23,518 nt of DNA from Succinatimonas sp. UBA7265 (GCA_002473165.1 DKSD01000064.1:1-23518); one strand, 5' to 3'. Positions 15,274 through 23,450 are shown, counted from the first letter of the stretch. Notes: generated by a model not told the origin, from the letters alone. Translations and numbers: made by a program.

Positions 15274-17010
15274 TTACATCTGCTCCATGACGTTGATGCC
15301 TAAAAGGCTCAGACCCTGCCTGAGGACTTTGGCGGTCAGATCGCACAGCGTCAGCCGGCTGCGGCGGATGTCATCGCTGACGCCGTCCTTGAGGATCGGG
15401 CAGGCTTCATAGAAGTGCATGTAGATTTCCGCAAGTTCGAACAGATAGTTGCACAGCAGATTGGGCAGGCATTTCTCCCCGACAGCCTGCACGGCCTCGG
15501 CAAAGCCCAGCAGTTTGGCGGCCAGCGTCTCCTCGTCTGCGTTTGAGATCACGACTTTGCCGGGCTGCACCTGGGCCTTCCTGAAGATGGCGCGGATGCG
15601 GCTGTAGGCGTACTGGAGGTATGGGGCGGTGTTGCCGTCAAACGAGAGCATCTGATCCCAGTCGAAGATGTAGTCGGTGTTGCGGTTCTTGGAGAGATCG
15701 GCGTATTTGACGGCGCCCACAGCGATGTTGTGGACGACCTGTTCGCGTTCGGCGCCCTCCAGGGTGCTGCCGCGCTCATCAAGCAGCTTGCGCACTCGCG
15801 ATTCCGCTTCGTCGAGCAGATCGCGCAGCTTGACCGTGCCGCCGGAGCGGGTTTTGAACGGATGCCCGTCTTTGCCGAGCATCATGCCAAACGGGCAGTG
15901 CTCGAGCGACACGCTGTCATCGACGTAGCCTGCCTTGCGGCAGATGGCCCACACCGTTTCCATGTGCTGGGCCTGGCGCGAATCGGTGAAGTAGATAATG
16001 CGGCCGGCGTGCAGCTTTTCCACGCGGTATTTGATGCAGGCGATATCGGTGGTGGTGTAAAGGTAGCCGCCGTCCTGTTTGCGCACGATGTTGCCGAGCA
16101 TCTGCCCGTCTTTGTTTTTAAACTGCGGCAGATACACTACCAGCGCGCCCTGATCTTCAACGGCGATGTTTTTGTCCTGCAGATCTTTGACGATCCCCGG
16201 CAGCATGTCGTTGTAGAGGCTCTCGCCCATGATGTCTTTGGGCTTTAAGGTGACATCGAGGCGATCGTACAGGCGCTGGTTTTGGTCCATTGTCATGGTG
16301 ACCAGCTTTTTCCACATCCTGCGGCAGTAATCATCGCCGCCTTGCAGCAGCACCACATAGTGGCGCGCTTTTTTGGCAAATTCGGCATCCTCGTCATAGC
16401 AGCGCTTGGCCTCGCGGTAGAAGGCCTCAAAGTCGCTCAGATCCATGCCTTGGCCCTGTTCGTTCTCTTTTTTCTCCAGGTAGGCTATCAGCATGCCAAA
16501 CTGGGTGCCCCAGTCGCCGATGTGGTTGGCTCTGATCACGTGCTCGCCCAGGAATTCGAGCACCCGCACCACGGCGTCGCCGATCACCGTCGATCGCAGG
16601 TGGTGCACTGCCATTTCCTTGGCAACGTTCGGCGCCGAATAGTCGATGACCACGTTTTGCGGCGCGGGCGTCTGCGGAACCGTGAGGCGCGGATCGGCAT
16701 CCATCTTCGCAAGCTGCTCAGAGACGTATTCAGGGTTTACGAAGAAGTTGATGAACCCTGGGCCAGCGATCTCGATTTTGGAGATGGCATCCCCGGTTTT
16801 GAGTTTTTCCGCCAAGGCATTAGCCACTTCGATCGGCTTTTTGTGCAGGTTCTTGGAGAACATCATGGCGGCGTTAGTCGCGAAATCCCCGTGGGAACGG
16901 TCTTTCGTGCGGTCAACCCGGATTTTCTGCAACAGCTGCGGGCTGATCTCGTGGGTGGTGTCGATTTCCTTGATGGCGTTTTTGAGCAGGTTCTGAAGGT
17001 ATTCTTTCAT
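15274..17010 (-). CDS. argS: arginyl-tRNA synthetase
   Basis: ArgS charges tRNA-Arg with arginine in the cytoplasm. The 578-residue protein matches the E. coli length (577). A class I HIGH-type motif lies in NVAKEMAVHHLRST (128-141), followed by HIGDWGTQFGML (163-174). The KMSK region is replaced by FGMMLGKDGHPFKTRSGG, as in E. coli ArgS. The N-terminal additional domain (1-110) and C-terminal anticodon-binding helical domain (about 455-578) are complete. The ATG at 17010 has a weak ribosome binding site. An 88-bp gap separates it from the upstream priA stop and probably carries its own promoter, although no strong boxes stand out. It heads the minus-strand run to zapB. Confidence 0.98.
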   Translation of the reverse strand: MKEYLQNLLKNAIKEIDTTHEISPQLLQKIRVDRTKDRSHGDFATNAAMMFSKNLHKKPIEVANALAEKLKTGDAISKIEIAGPGFINFFVNPEYVSEQLAKMDADPRLTVPQTPAPQNVVIDYSAPNVAKEMAVHHLRSTVIGDAVVRVLEFLGEHVIRANHIGDWGTQFGMLIAYLEKKENEQGQGMDLSDFEAFYREAKRCYDEDAEFAKKARHYVVLLQGGDDYCRRMWKKLVTMTMDQNQRLYDRLDVTLKPKDIMGESLYNDMLPGIVKDLQDKNIAVEDQGALVVYLPQFKNKDGQMLGNIVRKQDGGYLYTTTDIACIKYRVEKLHAGRIIYFTDSRQAQHMETVWAICRKAGYVDDSVSLEHCPFGMMLGKDGHPFKTRSGGTVKLRDLLDEAESRVRKLLDERGSTLEGAEREQVVHNIAVGAVKYADLSKNRNTDYIFDWDQMLSFDGNTAPYLQYAYSRIRAIFRKAQVQPGKVVISNADEETLAAKLLGFAEAVQAVGEKCLPNLLCNYLFELAEIYMHFYEACPILKDGVSDDIRRSRLTLCDLTAKVLRQGLSLLGINVMEQM

Positions 17011-17098
17011 TAAAAGCGAGGCGCTGTGACAAGCGCAGCCGGCCTTTTCCTTTTGTTATGCGTTGAAATTCAGACGGGGTGATGCAGGGGATCAGAAG

Positions 17099-19336
17099 TC
17101 AGTACATGATGATCGGATCGACCTCGGCCGCAAAGCGGACATCCCCTTTTACGGCAGTGTTTCCGGCGCTCTCCATGATTTCGTCGGTGAACGCGGACAG
17201 TGCCCTGCGGTCAGGCGATGACAGCAGCATGTGAAAATGGAAGCGGTTCACCCTTTTCTCCATTTTATCAGACAAAACCGGGCTGAAAGAGACCTGAGGG
17301 TAATTAACCCTGAGCTTTTGGGCAGCCTTCCAAATGTCTGAAAGGAAATAAAAAGCTTTTTCGCGATCCGGGCTTGAGCACAGCAGGAAGGTCTGGGACG
17401 AGCACGGAGGCAGGTTCATCCTGCGGCGCATGGCGAGCAGCCCTTCGGCGATTTCGGCGTAGCTTACGGATGGATCGGTGATTTTAGCTATGAGCTCGTT
17501 GTCCGGGTGGTGGGTCTGGATGATGACGCTGCCGCGTTTTAAAGCGCGGCCGGCCCGCCCTGACACCTGGGTCAGGAGCTGGGCCGTGTACTCCAGCGCC
17601 CGGTAGTCGTCTGAAAACAGGTTGGAGTCGAGATCGATGATCCCCACCAAGGTCACATTCGGAAAATCATGGCCTTTGGCCACCATCTGCGTGCCTAAAA
17701 GGATGCTGCTTTCGCCTGAGCGGATGCGGGAGAGGCGCTCTTCAAGCTGCGCTTTAGTCGTCACGGTGTCGCGGTCGATCCTCTCGATGCGCAGATCCGG
17801 GTAGCGCAGCTTCAGGTACTCCTCGGTTTTCTCAGTTCCAAAGCCCGTCTCCATCAAAGACGCCTGGCCGCAGGAGGGGCAGACCTCCGGGATGCGGCAG
17901 AAGAACTCGCACACGTGGCATTTAAGTCTGCCCTCAAGGCGGTGCACGGTCAGCGGGTTGTCGCAGTGCGGGCAGACGAACACGTGGCCGCAGCTGTGGC
18001 AGAGCAGGTGGTGGGAATAGCCGCGGCGATTTAAAAAGAGCAGCACCTGGTTGCCTTTGGCGGTCTCCTCGCCGATGCGATCTTCAAGCGTCTGGCCGAT
18101 GCCGGCTCTCAGCCCGTCGGTCAGCGGCTCCTTGCGCAGATCCGCCACCTGGAAGTCCGGCATGGAGGCGCCGCCGGCGCGGTTTTTAAGGACGATGCGC
18201 TTAAAGCGCCCGCACTCGCAGTTGTAAAAGCTCTCCAGGCTCGGGGTGGCCGAGCCCAGGATCACCGGGCATCCGCAGAGCCTGGCGCGCACCAGCGCCA
18301 GGGAGCGGGCGTGGTAGCGGAATCCGTCCGTCTGCTTGAATGAGCTGTCGTGCTCTTCATCGAGCACGATGAGCCCGAGATCGGGGATAGGCGTGAAAAG
18401 CGCCGTGCGTGTGCCGATGAGGATCCCTGAATGGGAGGATTTCATGTCGATGTAGGCATCCAGCCGTTCTCTGTCATTGAGCTGGGAGTGCATTGACGAG
18501 ACCGGCACGCTGAAGCGGCGGTAGAAGCGCTCGAAGGTCTGCGGGGTCAGCGCGATCTCCGGGACAAGCACCAGCGCCGCTTTGCCGCGGCGCAGCACCT
18601 GCTCTATGATCCTCAGGTAGACTTCGGTCTTGCCTGATCCGGTGACGCCGTCGAGCACAAAGGCTCCGAATCCCTTGCAATTGCAGATCTCATCGATCGC
18701 CGCCTGCTGCTCGTCTCCGGGGACAGGAGGGCATTCGCGCAGCAGGATGCCTTGATGCTCCTGCCAGCGCTGTGCCGGCGCCTCCAGCTCGGTTTTCTCC
18801 GCAAGCCCTTTTTTGATCAGGGCGTTTTCCGCGGCCGCGCTGAAACCGCGTTCCCGAAGTTCTTTGCGGCGCACCGGCCCGTCCTTTAAGATTTCCAGGA
18901 GTTGCAGCTGATCCTTGGAACGGGTGCGTTTGAGCGCCGCCGCTGGATCGGCTGCGGAGAGCTTTAAAGCCGGGATCTTTTCATAGCTGCACGGCTCGCC
19001 GTCGCGGAGCTTTTTGGGCAGGGCAGTCCAGCAGACCTGGCCTATGGGGCAGTGGTAATAGCGCGAGCCGAATTCCAGCGTCTGCATGAGATCGGGGCTG
19101 ATTAGCCCCTGGGGATCTAAAAGCTCCGCAGCCTTGATCTTTGCAGGATCGGCGCCGGGGCGCTCCTGTGGCAGGATGCCCGTGATGACGCCGGTTTCAG
19201 TTGAGCCTGAGAAAGAGATGCGCACCCTGGCGCCGATGATCTCGCTGCCGTGGCTGCCTGGCACTTTGTAGACAAAGGTCTGCCGCAGCGGGCGGTTTAC
19301 AGCCACGCTTGCGTACACGAAATCAGCTTTGGGCAT
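17099..19336 (-). CDS. priA: primosomal protein PriA, replication restart helicase
   Basis: PriA is the 3'-5' superfamily 2 helicase that recognises stalled forks and reloads the replisome. The protein is 745 residues (E. coli 732). An N-terminal 3'-end-binding domain (1-105) is followed by a winged helix (about 115-190). Walker A is GVTGSGKT (230-237) and the DEEHD box is at 326-330. A zinc-binding insert carries paired cysteines C446/C449, C455/C458, C473/C476 and C486/C489. The ATG at 19336 lacks a visible Shine-Dalgarno sequence. As in E. coli, priA is divergent from rpmE; the shared 155-bp spacer holds the rpmE promoter, and no clear priA promoter was seen. Confidence 0.97.
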   Translation of the reverse strand: MPKADFVYASVAVNRPLRQTFVYKVPGSHGSEIIGARVRISFSGSTETGVITGILPQERPGADPAKIKAAELLDPQGLISPDLMQTLEFGSRYYHCPIGQVCWTALPKKLRDGEPCSYEKIPALKLSAADPAAALKRTRSKDQLQLLEILKDGPVRRKELRERGFSAAAENALIKKGLAEKTELEAPAQRWQEHQGILLRECPPVPGDEQQAAIDEICNCKGFGAFVLDGVTGSGKTEVYLRIIEQVLRRGKAALVLVPEIALTPQTFERFYRRFSVPVSSMHSQLNDRERLDAYIDMKSSHSGILIGTRTALFTPIPDLGLIVLDEEHDSSFKQTDGFRYHARSLALVRARLCGCPVILGSATPSLESFYNCECGRFKRIVLKNRAGGASMPDFQVADLRKEPLTDGLRAGIGQTLEDRIGEETAKGNQVLLFLNRRGYSHHLLCHSCGHVFVCPHCDNPLTVHRLEGRLKCHVCEFFCRIPEVCPSCGQASLMETGFGTEKTEEYLKLRYPDLRIERIDRDTVTTKAQLEERLSRIRSGESSILLGTQMVAKGHDFPNVTLVGIIDLDSNLFSDDYRALEYTAQLLTQVSGRAGRALKRGSVIIQTHHPDNELIAKITDPSVSYAEIAEGLLAMRRRMNLPPCSSQTFLLCSSPDREKAFYFLSDIWKAAQKLRVNYPQVSFSPVLSDKMEKRVNRFHFHMLLSSPDRRALSAFTDEIMESAGNTAVKGDVRFAAEVDPIIMY

Positions 19337-19384
19337 TTGGCACGGCCGCGGCGCGGCGCTTTAAAAGAAAGTCGGGGTGTGAGG

Positions 19385-19412
19385 TTGCATTTGCACGGTT
19401 GTGTCGTATAAT
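19385..19412 (+). promoter_or_regulatory. rpmE promoter
   Basis: A TTGCAT -35 box (19385-19390), a 16-bp spacer and a perfect TATAAT (19407-19412) precede rpmE. Transcription would start near 19419, leaving a leader of about 73 nt before the ATG. Confidence 0.75.
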
Positions 19413-19432
19413 ACCACAGCTTTTTTTTAACA

Positions 19433-19477
19433 TGCGCATGGTGTCTGGCGCGCCAGCGGCCGGAAGTGCGATGCGCA
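19433..19477 (+). promoter_or_regulatory. nested stem-loop in the rpmE leader
   Basis: A perfect 7-bp outer stem (TGCGCAT 19433-19439, ATGCGCA 19471-19477) encloses the 12-bp palindrome CTGGCGCGCCAG (19445-19456), which can fold as a 4-bp stem. The outer stem ends 2 nt before the GAGG ribosome binding site (19480-19483). It could be a translational operator; bL31 is reported to control its own synthesis in E. coli. This link is inference. Confidence 0.5.
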
Positions 19478-19491
19478 GTGAGGTATACCAA

Positions 19492-19725
19492 ATGAAACCT
19501 AACATCCACCCTAAATATGAAGAAGTGACGGTGCGCTGCTCCTGCGGCAACACCTTCAAGATCCGCAGCACTGCAGGCCACGATCTCAACATCGATGTCT
19601 GCGCCAAGTGCCACCCGTTCTACACCGGCAAACAGAAGATCGTTGACACCGGCGGGCGTGTTGAAGCCTTCAAGAAGCGTTTCGGCGCTTTTGGCGCGCT
19701 CAATTTCGGCGGCGCCAAGAAGTAA
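19492..19725 (+). CDS. rpmE: 50S ribosomal protein bL31
   Basis: This is a 77-residue ribosomal protein of the large subunit that bridges to the 30S head. The sequence is very close to E. coli L31 (MKxxIHPKYEE, KIRSTxGHDLN, CxKCHPFxTGKQ). It is the zinc-binding (C+) type, with cysteines in a CSC pair near residue 16 and a CAKC pair near residue 38. The C-terminus is slightly longer (FGALNFGGAKK). The ATG at 19492 has a GAGG site 8 nt upstream; longer in-frame starts lie in the leader and promoter and are rejected. A strong terminator follows, so it is monocistronic. Confidence 0.98.
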   Translation: MKPNIHPKYEEVTVRCSCGNTFKIRSTAGHDLNIDVCAKCHPFYTGKQKIVDTGGRVEAFKKRFGAFGALNFGGAKK

Positions 19726-19771
19726 AAAACGCGGCGGAGCTTTCCGCAACCGTTTAAATTTTTTGCAAAAG

Positions 19772-19796
19772 GCAGGTCTTGGACCTGCTTTTTTTT
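19772..19796 (+). terminator. rpmE intrinsic terminator
   Basis: A perfect 7-bp hairpin (GCAGGTC-TTG-GACCTGC) is followed by eight T. It lies 46 nt past the rpmE stop and isolates rpmE from the malic enzyme gene. Confidence 0.95.
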
Positions 19797-19847
19797 GTGC
19801 GTTTTCCGCTCTGTCTTCCACAGGAGTGGCGCTTAAAAAACATTCAC

Positions 19848-19962
19848 TTGATCAAACTTTGCCAATAAAGCTCAATGCACAAGGCTGACGCCTTTTCAGA
19901 TCTGTTACACTTTTTTTGTCATAACGGACGAAGTTCCGCAACCGCGAAAAATTGATCAAACT
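19848..19962. repeat. 11-bp direct repeat flanking the malic enzyme promoter region
   Basis: TTGATCAAACT occurs at 19848-19858 and again at 19952-19962, 104 bp apart, both upstream of the malic enzyme GTG. Each copy holds the 8-bp palindrome TTGATCAA. The copies may be operators for one regulator. They do not fit an FNR box, which needs a 4-bp gap between TTGAT and ATCAA. I could not choose a confident promoter in this spacer. Confidence 0.55.
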
Positions 19963-19973
19963 GAGGTGTCATC

Positions 19974-21233
19974 GTGGATCACGATCCTAAAAAGCTTCAT
20001 GACCGTGCGCTCGCATATCATGAGAAACCCGTACCCGGGAAAATTAAAGTCGTCATCACCAAACCTGCCGAAACCGCAGATGATCTGACGCTCGCCTACA
20101 GCCCCGGCGTCGGCGAGCCGGTCAAGGAAATCGCCAAGAACCCCGAGGATGCCTACCGTTACACCGGCAAAGGCAACAGCGTGGCCATCATCTCCAACGG
20201 CACTGCGATCCTGGGGCTGGGCAACTTAGGCTCTCTGGCTTCCAAGCCGGTCATGGAAGGCAAGGCGCTGCTCTTTAACCGTTTTGCCGGCATCAATGCC
20301 GTCGACATTGAGGTTAAGAACAAGACTGTCGAGGATTTCATCACCACGGTGGAGTGCATCGCTGACACCTTCGGCGGCATCAATCTTGAGGACATCAAGG
20401 CTCCGGAGTGCTTTGAGATCGAGCGTGAACTCATAGATCGCTGCCACGTGCCGGTGTTCCATGACGATCAGCACGGCACCGCCATTGTGACCACCGCCGG
20501 CATACTCAACGCTCTTGAGCTGCAGGGCAAGAAGATCGAGGACTGCAGGATCGTCTGCGTGGGCGCCGGCGCCGCCGGCATCGCCTGCTCGGACTTTCTG
20601 ATCAGGTGCGGCGCCAACAAGAAGAACTTCTTCATGATCGACCGCCACGGTGTGATCAGATCCGACCGCCCTCAGTACAACAATGGCGAGAAACCCCGCT
20701 TTATCAACGACGCAGGCCCCATGACCCTTGCTGATGCCCTTGAAGGCGCTGATGTGATGCTGGGCGTCTCCGGCCCGGGGCTCATCAATGAGCACGATTT
20801 GAAGGAAATGGCTCCCAATGCCGTGGTCTTCGCCTGCTCCAACCCTGATCCTGAGGTTGACCCGGCCATGGTCGCCAGACTGCGCCCTGATATCATTATG
20901 GGCACCGGTCGTTCTGATTACCCTAACCAGATCAACAACGTGCTCTGCTTCCCTTACCTCTTCCGCGGCGCCCTGGATGTCAGGGCCACCTGCATCAACG
21001 AGGAGATGGAGAAGGCGGCCATGAATGCGCTCAGGGAACTGGCCAAGGAGCCGGTGCCTGCCGAGGTGGTCAAGGCTGCGGAAGTTGATCACCTGGAATA
21101 CGGGCGTGACTATCTGATCCCCAAGCCCATGGATCCGCGCCTGCTCAAGAAGCTTGCCCGTGCCGTGGCCGAGGCCGCTGTGAAATCAGGCGTTGCCCAG
21201 ATCCCTATGCCTGAGCATTACATGGAAGATTAA
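19974..21233 (+). CDS. malic enzyme (oxaloacetate-decarboxylating), single-domain form
   Basis: This enzyme interconverts malate and pyruvate plus CO2 using NAD(P). The 419-residue protein is the short bacterial type. It has the catalytic tyrosine Y42 in LAYSPGVGEPV, the lysine K97 region (MEGKALLF), the metal-binding acids D164/D165 in FHDDQHGTA, and a Rossmann motif VGAGAAG (197-203). It corresponds to the N-terminal half of E. coli MaeB but lacks the C-terminal phosphotransacetylase-like domain that confers acetyl-CoA control there. It starts at GTG 19974 with a TGAGGTG site about 5 nt upstream. Codon choice is strongly biased toward C-ending and GAG/AAG codons, suggesting high expression. 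Cofactor preference is not assigned, so no gene symbol is given. It may supply pyruvate or run toward malate in a succinate-forming anaerobe. Confidence 0.95.
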   Translation: MDHDPKKLHDRALAYHEKPVPGKIKVVITKPAETADDLTLAYSPGVGEPVKEIAKNPEDAYRYTGKGNSVAIISNGTAILGLGNLGSLASKPVMEGKALLFNRFAGINAVDIEVKNKTVEDFITTVECIADTFGGINLEDIKAPECFEIERELIDRCHVPVFHDDQHGTAIVTTAGILNALELQGKKIEDCRIVCVGAGAAGIACSDFLIRCGANKKNFFMIDRHGVIRSDRPQYNNGEKPRFINDAGPMTLADALEGADVMLGVSGPGLINEHDLKEMAPNAVVFACSNPDPEVDPAMVARLRPDIIMGTGRSDYPNQINNVLCFPYLFRGALDVRATCINEEMEKAAMNALRELAKEPVPAEVVKAAEVDHLEYGRDYLIPKPMDPRLLKKLARAVAEAAVKSGVAQIPMPEHYMED

Positions 21234-21260
21234 ATCAAGCAGGATCACAAAGAGATAACC

Positions 21261-21287
21261 AGGGCCTCAGAAATGCGGCCCTTTTTT
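21261..21287 (+). terminator. intrinsic terminator after the malic enzyme gene
   Basis: AGGGCC (21261-21266) pairs with GGCCCT (21277-21282), followed by a run of six T. It lies 28 nt past the malic enzyme stop and just before the convergent trmA stop. Confidence 0.88.
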
Positions 21288-21292
21288 GCGCC

Positions 21293-22441
21293 TTATTTCT
21301 TAAGCAGCAGCACTCCGCTTTCCAGGTGCGGCGTGTAGGGGAACTGATCGAAGAAAGCCAGGCGCTCGATGCGGTGCGTCTGCGTCAGGGTTTTCAGATC
21401 GGAGCACAGCGTCTGCGGGTTGCAGGAGATGTAAATGACGCGGTCAAAACGGGCGGTGAACGCCAGCGCCCGGCCGTCGGAGAGCCCGCAGCGCGGCGGA
21501 TCGATGAGCAGCGTGGAAAATGAGTAGTCGCCAAGGCTGATCTTTTCCTGCTTTAAACGCTTGAACTCGCGCACCCCGTCCATGGCCTGGGCGATCTCAT
21601 CGGCGCTGAGCCTGGCGGTTTTCACATTGGTGATCCCGTTGGCTTCGAGGTTGCGCCGGGCCGTCAGCGCCGGGGTGCGGGCGACTTCTGTTGCCAGGGC
21701 TTTTCTGAAGAGATCAGAGAGGCAGACGGTAAATGTCCCGCTGCCGCAGTAAAGCTCCAGGAGATCGCGCTCAGCCTGGTCCGCAGCACAGCTGCGGGCA
21801 AACGAAACCATGTGCCTGGCAACTCCTGTATTGGGCTGGGTGAACGTCCCGTCGCATTCGTAAAGGCGGAAACTTTTGCCGTCGTCGGTGTCGAGCGTCT
21901 CGAGCACCCAGTCGCGGCCGCATACGATCCGCTGCTTCCTGGAATGGGCGATGAAAGCGGCGTCAAGGCCGGCTGCCAAAAAGTCCTGGCGCAGCGCTGA
22001 TGCCTGCTCAAGCCACAGCTTTTCGTCAAGGGCGCGGTGGTAGTCAAGCCCGATCGCCAGCTGCCCTGCCTGAGAGGAGAGAAATTCCGCCTGGAACAGC
22101 GAAAAAATGAGTTCGCGGTATTTCAGGCCCTTTTCGGCAAGCAGCGCCATGGCGCGGTTTATGGCCGGCGATGCCATCGGAAACGCTGAGATGCGGTGGC
22201 GCAGGCGTTCGCGTCCGTTTTTTTCGAACATCACATAGCTGAAGGTGTCGTCCTCGTCCTGCTCATGGAAGATGCAAAATTCCGCGCGCTGCCTGAAGCC
22301 GGCTTTTTCTGAGGCAAAGATCAGCGGTTGCGGGGCGGCCAGCCCTGCATCCTTAAAAAGCGTCCTGGCCGCGGTGATCTTCTCATCAAGGTATGCAGAG
22401 TAGTTTTCAGGATCAACGGTAAACAGCAGAGGCTTGAGCAT
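21293..22441 (-). CDS. trmA: tRNA (uracil-5-)-methyltransferase TrmA
   Basis: TrmA uses S-adenosylmethionine to make 5-methyluridine at position 54 of tRNAs. The 382-residue protein (E. coli 366) has the SAM-binding motif YCGSGTF (231-237), DPPRCGL (314-320), the nucleophile C340 in ISCNPQTL, and the general base E374 in HLESGVLLL. No N-terminal TRAM domain or iron-sulfur cysteine cluster is present, which separates it from RlmC/RlmD. The N-terminal region to about residue 45 carries a short lead-in before the conserved block around FRQRAEF. The ATG at 22441 has no good ribosome binding site. It is divergent from murI, as trmA is from btuB-murI in E. coli. Confidence 0.95.
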   Translation of the reverse strand: MLKPLLFTVDPENYSAYLDEKITAARTLFKDAGLAAPQPLIFASEKAGFRQRAEFCIFHEQDEDDTFSYVMFEKNGRERLRHRISAFPMASPAINRAMALLAEKGLKYRELIFSLFQAEFLSSQAGQLAIGLDYHRALDEKLWLEQASALRQDFLAAGLDAAFIAHSRKQRIVCGRDWVLETLDTDDGKSFRLYECDGTFTQPNTGVARHMVSFARSCAADQAERDLLELYCGSGTFTVCLSDLFRKALATEVARTPALTARRNLEANGITNVKTARLSADEIAQAMDGVREFKRLKQEKISLGDYSFSTLLIDPPRCGLSDGRALAFTARFDRVIYISCNPQTLCSDLKTLTQTHRIERLAFFDQFPYTPHLESGVLLLKK

Positions 22442-22469
22442 AGTTTGAGAAAATTGCCGGAAAATGAAA

Positions 22470-22503
22470 ATCCCCGGCCCGAGCGGATGCTTAGGCCGGG
22501 GAT
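22470..22503 (-). promoter_or_regulatory. 10-bp inverted repeat across the trmA transcription start
   Basis: ATCCCCGGCC (22470-22479) and GGCCGGGGAT (22494-22503) form a perfect 10-bp inverted repeat with a 14-nt loop. On the trmA strand it begins 1 nt after the -10 box and is followed by TTTTCATTTT, 28 nt ahead of the trmA ATG. It may be an operator, a leader hairpin or an attenuator-like structure. Confidence 0.6.
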
Positions 22504-22504
22504 C

Positions 22505-22533
22505 ATTTTATCAGCACGCTCACGGCGGGTAAA
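22505..22533 (-). promoter_or_regulatory. trmA promoter with GC-rich discriminator
   Basis: On the minus strand TTTACC (22528-22533), a 17-bp spacer, and an extended -10 TGATAAAAT (TAAAAT at 22505-22510) face trmA. The discriminator that follows (GATCCCC) is GC-rich, as in stringently controlled stable-RNA promoters; E. coli trmA is known to be regulated like rRNA. Confidence 0.65.
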
Positions 22534-22544
22534 ACGAGGCGCTC

Positions 22545-22572
22545 TTTACGCGGCGGTCTCTGATGATATAGT
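22545..22572 (+). promoter_or_regulatory. murI promoter
   Basis: TTTACG (22545-22550), a 16-bp spacer and an extended -10 TGATATAGT (TATAGT at 22567-22572) lead into murI. Transcription would start about 20 nt before the ATG at 22600. The -35 boxes of trmA and murI are back to back, 11 bp apart. Confidence 0.65.
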
Positions 22573-22599
22573 GGCGGTGTTTTGAGTGCGGAGGGGAAC

Positions 22600-23415
22600 A
22601 TGGAAGGCGTACAGACCGGCGCGGTCAGGCGCGTGCTTTTCTTTGATTCGGGGGTCGGCGGACTGTCGGTTTACCGTGACGTCAAAGAGGTCAACCCTGA
22701 TGTTGAAGGTTTCTATTTATTTGACAACGAGTGCTTCCCCTACGGCACCAAGAGCCCGGCTTTTTTGGAAAACCGGGTCGTGAGCCTGATAGATGCCGCC
22801 TGCCGGCGCCTGCGCCCTGCGGCGGCAGTGATCGCCTGCAATACCGCGAGCACAGTGGTGTTGCCTTTTGTCAGAGAGCGGATCAGCATCCCGGTGATCG
22901 GGGTGGTCCCGGCGATCAAGCCCGCGGCCAGGCTTTCCCAAAAGAAGGTGATCGCGCTGCTGGCCACCCCCGGTACGGTGTCGCGTCCATATACCGACGA
23001 ACTTATCAAAAAATACGCCTCAGACTGCAAGGTCATAAAACTCGGAACGCCCGTGCTTGCGTCTATAGCCGAAAGCCGGCTGTCCACCGGGACGGTGGAT
23101 CGCAAGGCCATAGAGCAGACAGTAAAGCCGCTTATGGAGCTTAAGGGCGGCGATCGTCCGGATGTCGCGGTTTTAGGATGCACGCATTACCCGTTTATCG
23201 CGGATGTGCTGCAGCAGCTGATGCCGGATGTCAGGTTTATTGACAGCGGCAACGCGATCGGCAGGAGGGTCAGGCAGGTGCTCTCAGCTCTCGGGCCGGA
23301 AAGTTTTGAAAAACCCGGTCAGCCGCTGGCCTTTTATACGGGGAACCTGGACAGCTACGCAGATCGTCTGAAGATGGTCCGCAATTTCGGTTTTGCAGAT
23401 TTACAACAATTTTAG
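22600..23415 (+). CDS. murI: glutamate racemase MurI
   Basis: MurI converts L-glutamate to D-glutamate for peptidoglycan synthesis in the cytoplasm. The 271-residue protein has the substrate-binding DSGVGGLSV (16-24) and PYGTKS (47-52). The two catalytic cysteines are C80 (ACNTAS) and C194 (GCTHYP). The ATG at 22600 follows a strong GGAGGGG site about 5 nt upstream, which decides against an in-frame TTG at 22582. No terminator is visible after the stop; the next 100 bases are AT-rich and carry a strong promoter. The same order, murI then an rRNA operon, occurs in E. coli (rrnB). Confidence 0.97.
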   Translation: MEGVQTGAVRRVLFFDSGVGGLSVYRDVKEVNPDVEGFYLFDNECFPYGTKSPAFLENRVVSLIDAACRRLRPAAAVIACNTASTVVLPFVRERISIPVIGVVPAIKPAARLSQKKVIALLATPGTVSRPYTDELIKKYASDCKVIKLGTPVLASIAESRLSTGTVDRKAIEQTVKPLMELKGGDRPDVAVLGCTHYPFIADVLQQLMPDVRFIDSGNAIGRRVRQVLSALGPESFEKPGQPLAFYTGNLDSYADRLKMVRNFGFADLQQF

Positions 23416-23450
23416 AAAAAACAATTGATTAATTACCGTGATCAAAAAAG

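Noticed and set aside
16282..17013. 243-codon open frame opposite argS
   Set aside because: Same kind of antisense mirror frame. ArgS is full-length and well conserved there.
19848..19858. FNR box upstream of the malic enzyme gene
   Set aside because: TTGAT and ATCAA overlap with no 4-bp gap, so the geometry of an FNR site is wrong.
20226..21092. 288-codon open frame opposite the malic enzyme gene
   Set aside because: Shadow of a highly biased gene. Its protein has no family features, and the plus-strand enzyme is complete with conserved catalytic residues.
808..22467. The same 14-mer, TTGCCGGAAAATGA, at 808-821 and 22454-22467, both upstream of minus-strand genes
   Set aside because: About one 14-mer match is expected by chance in a window of this size, and the distances to the two starts differ.
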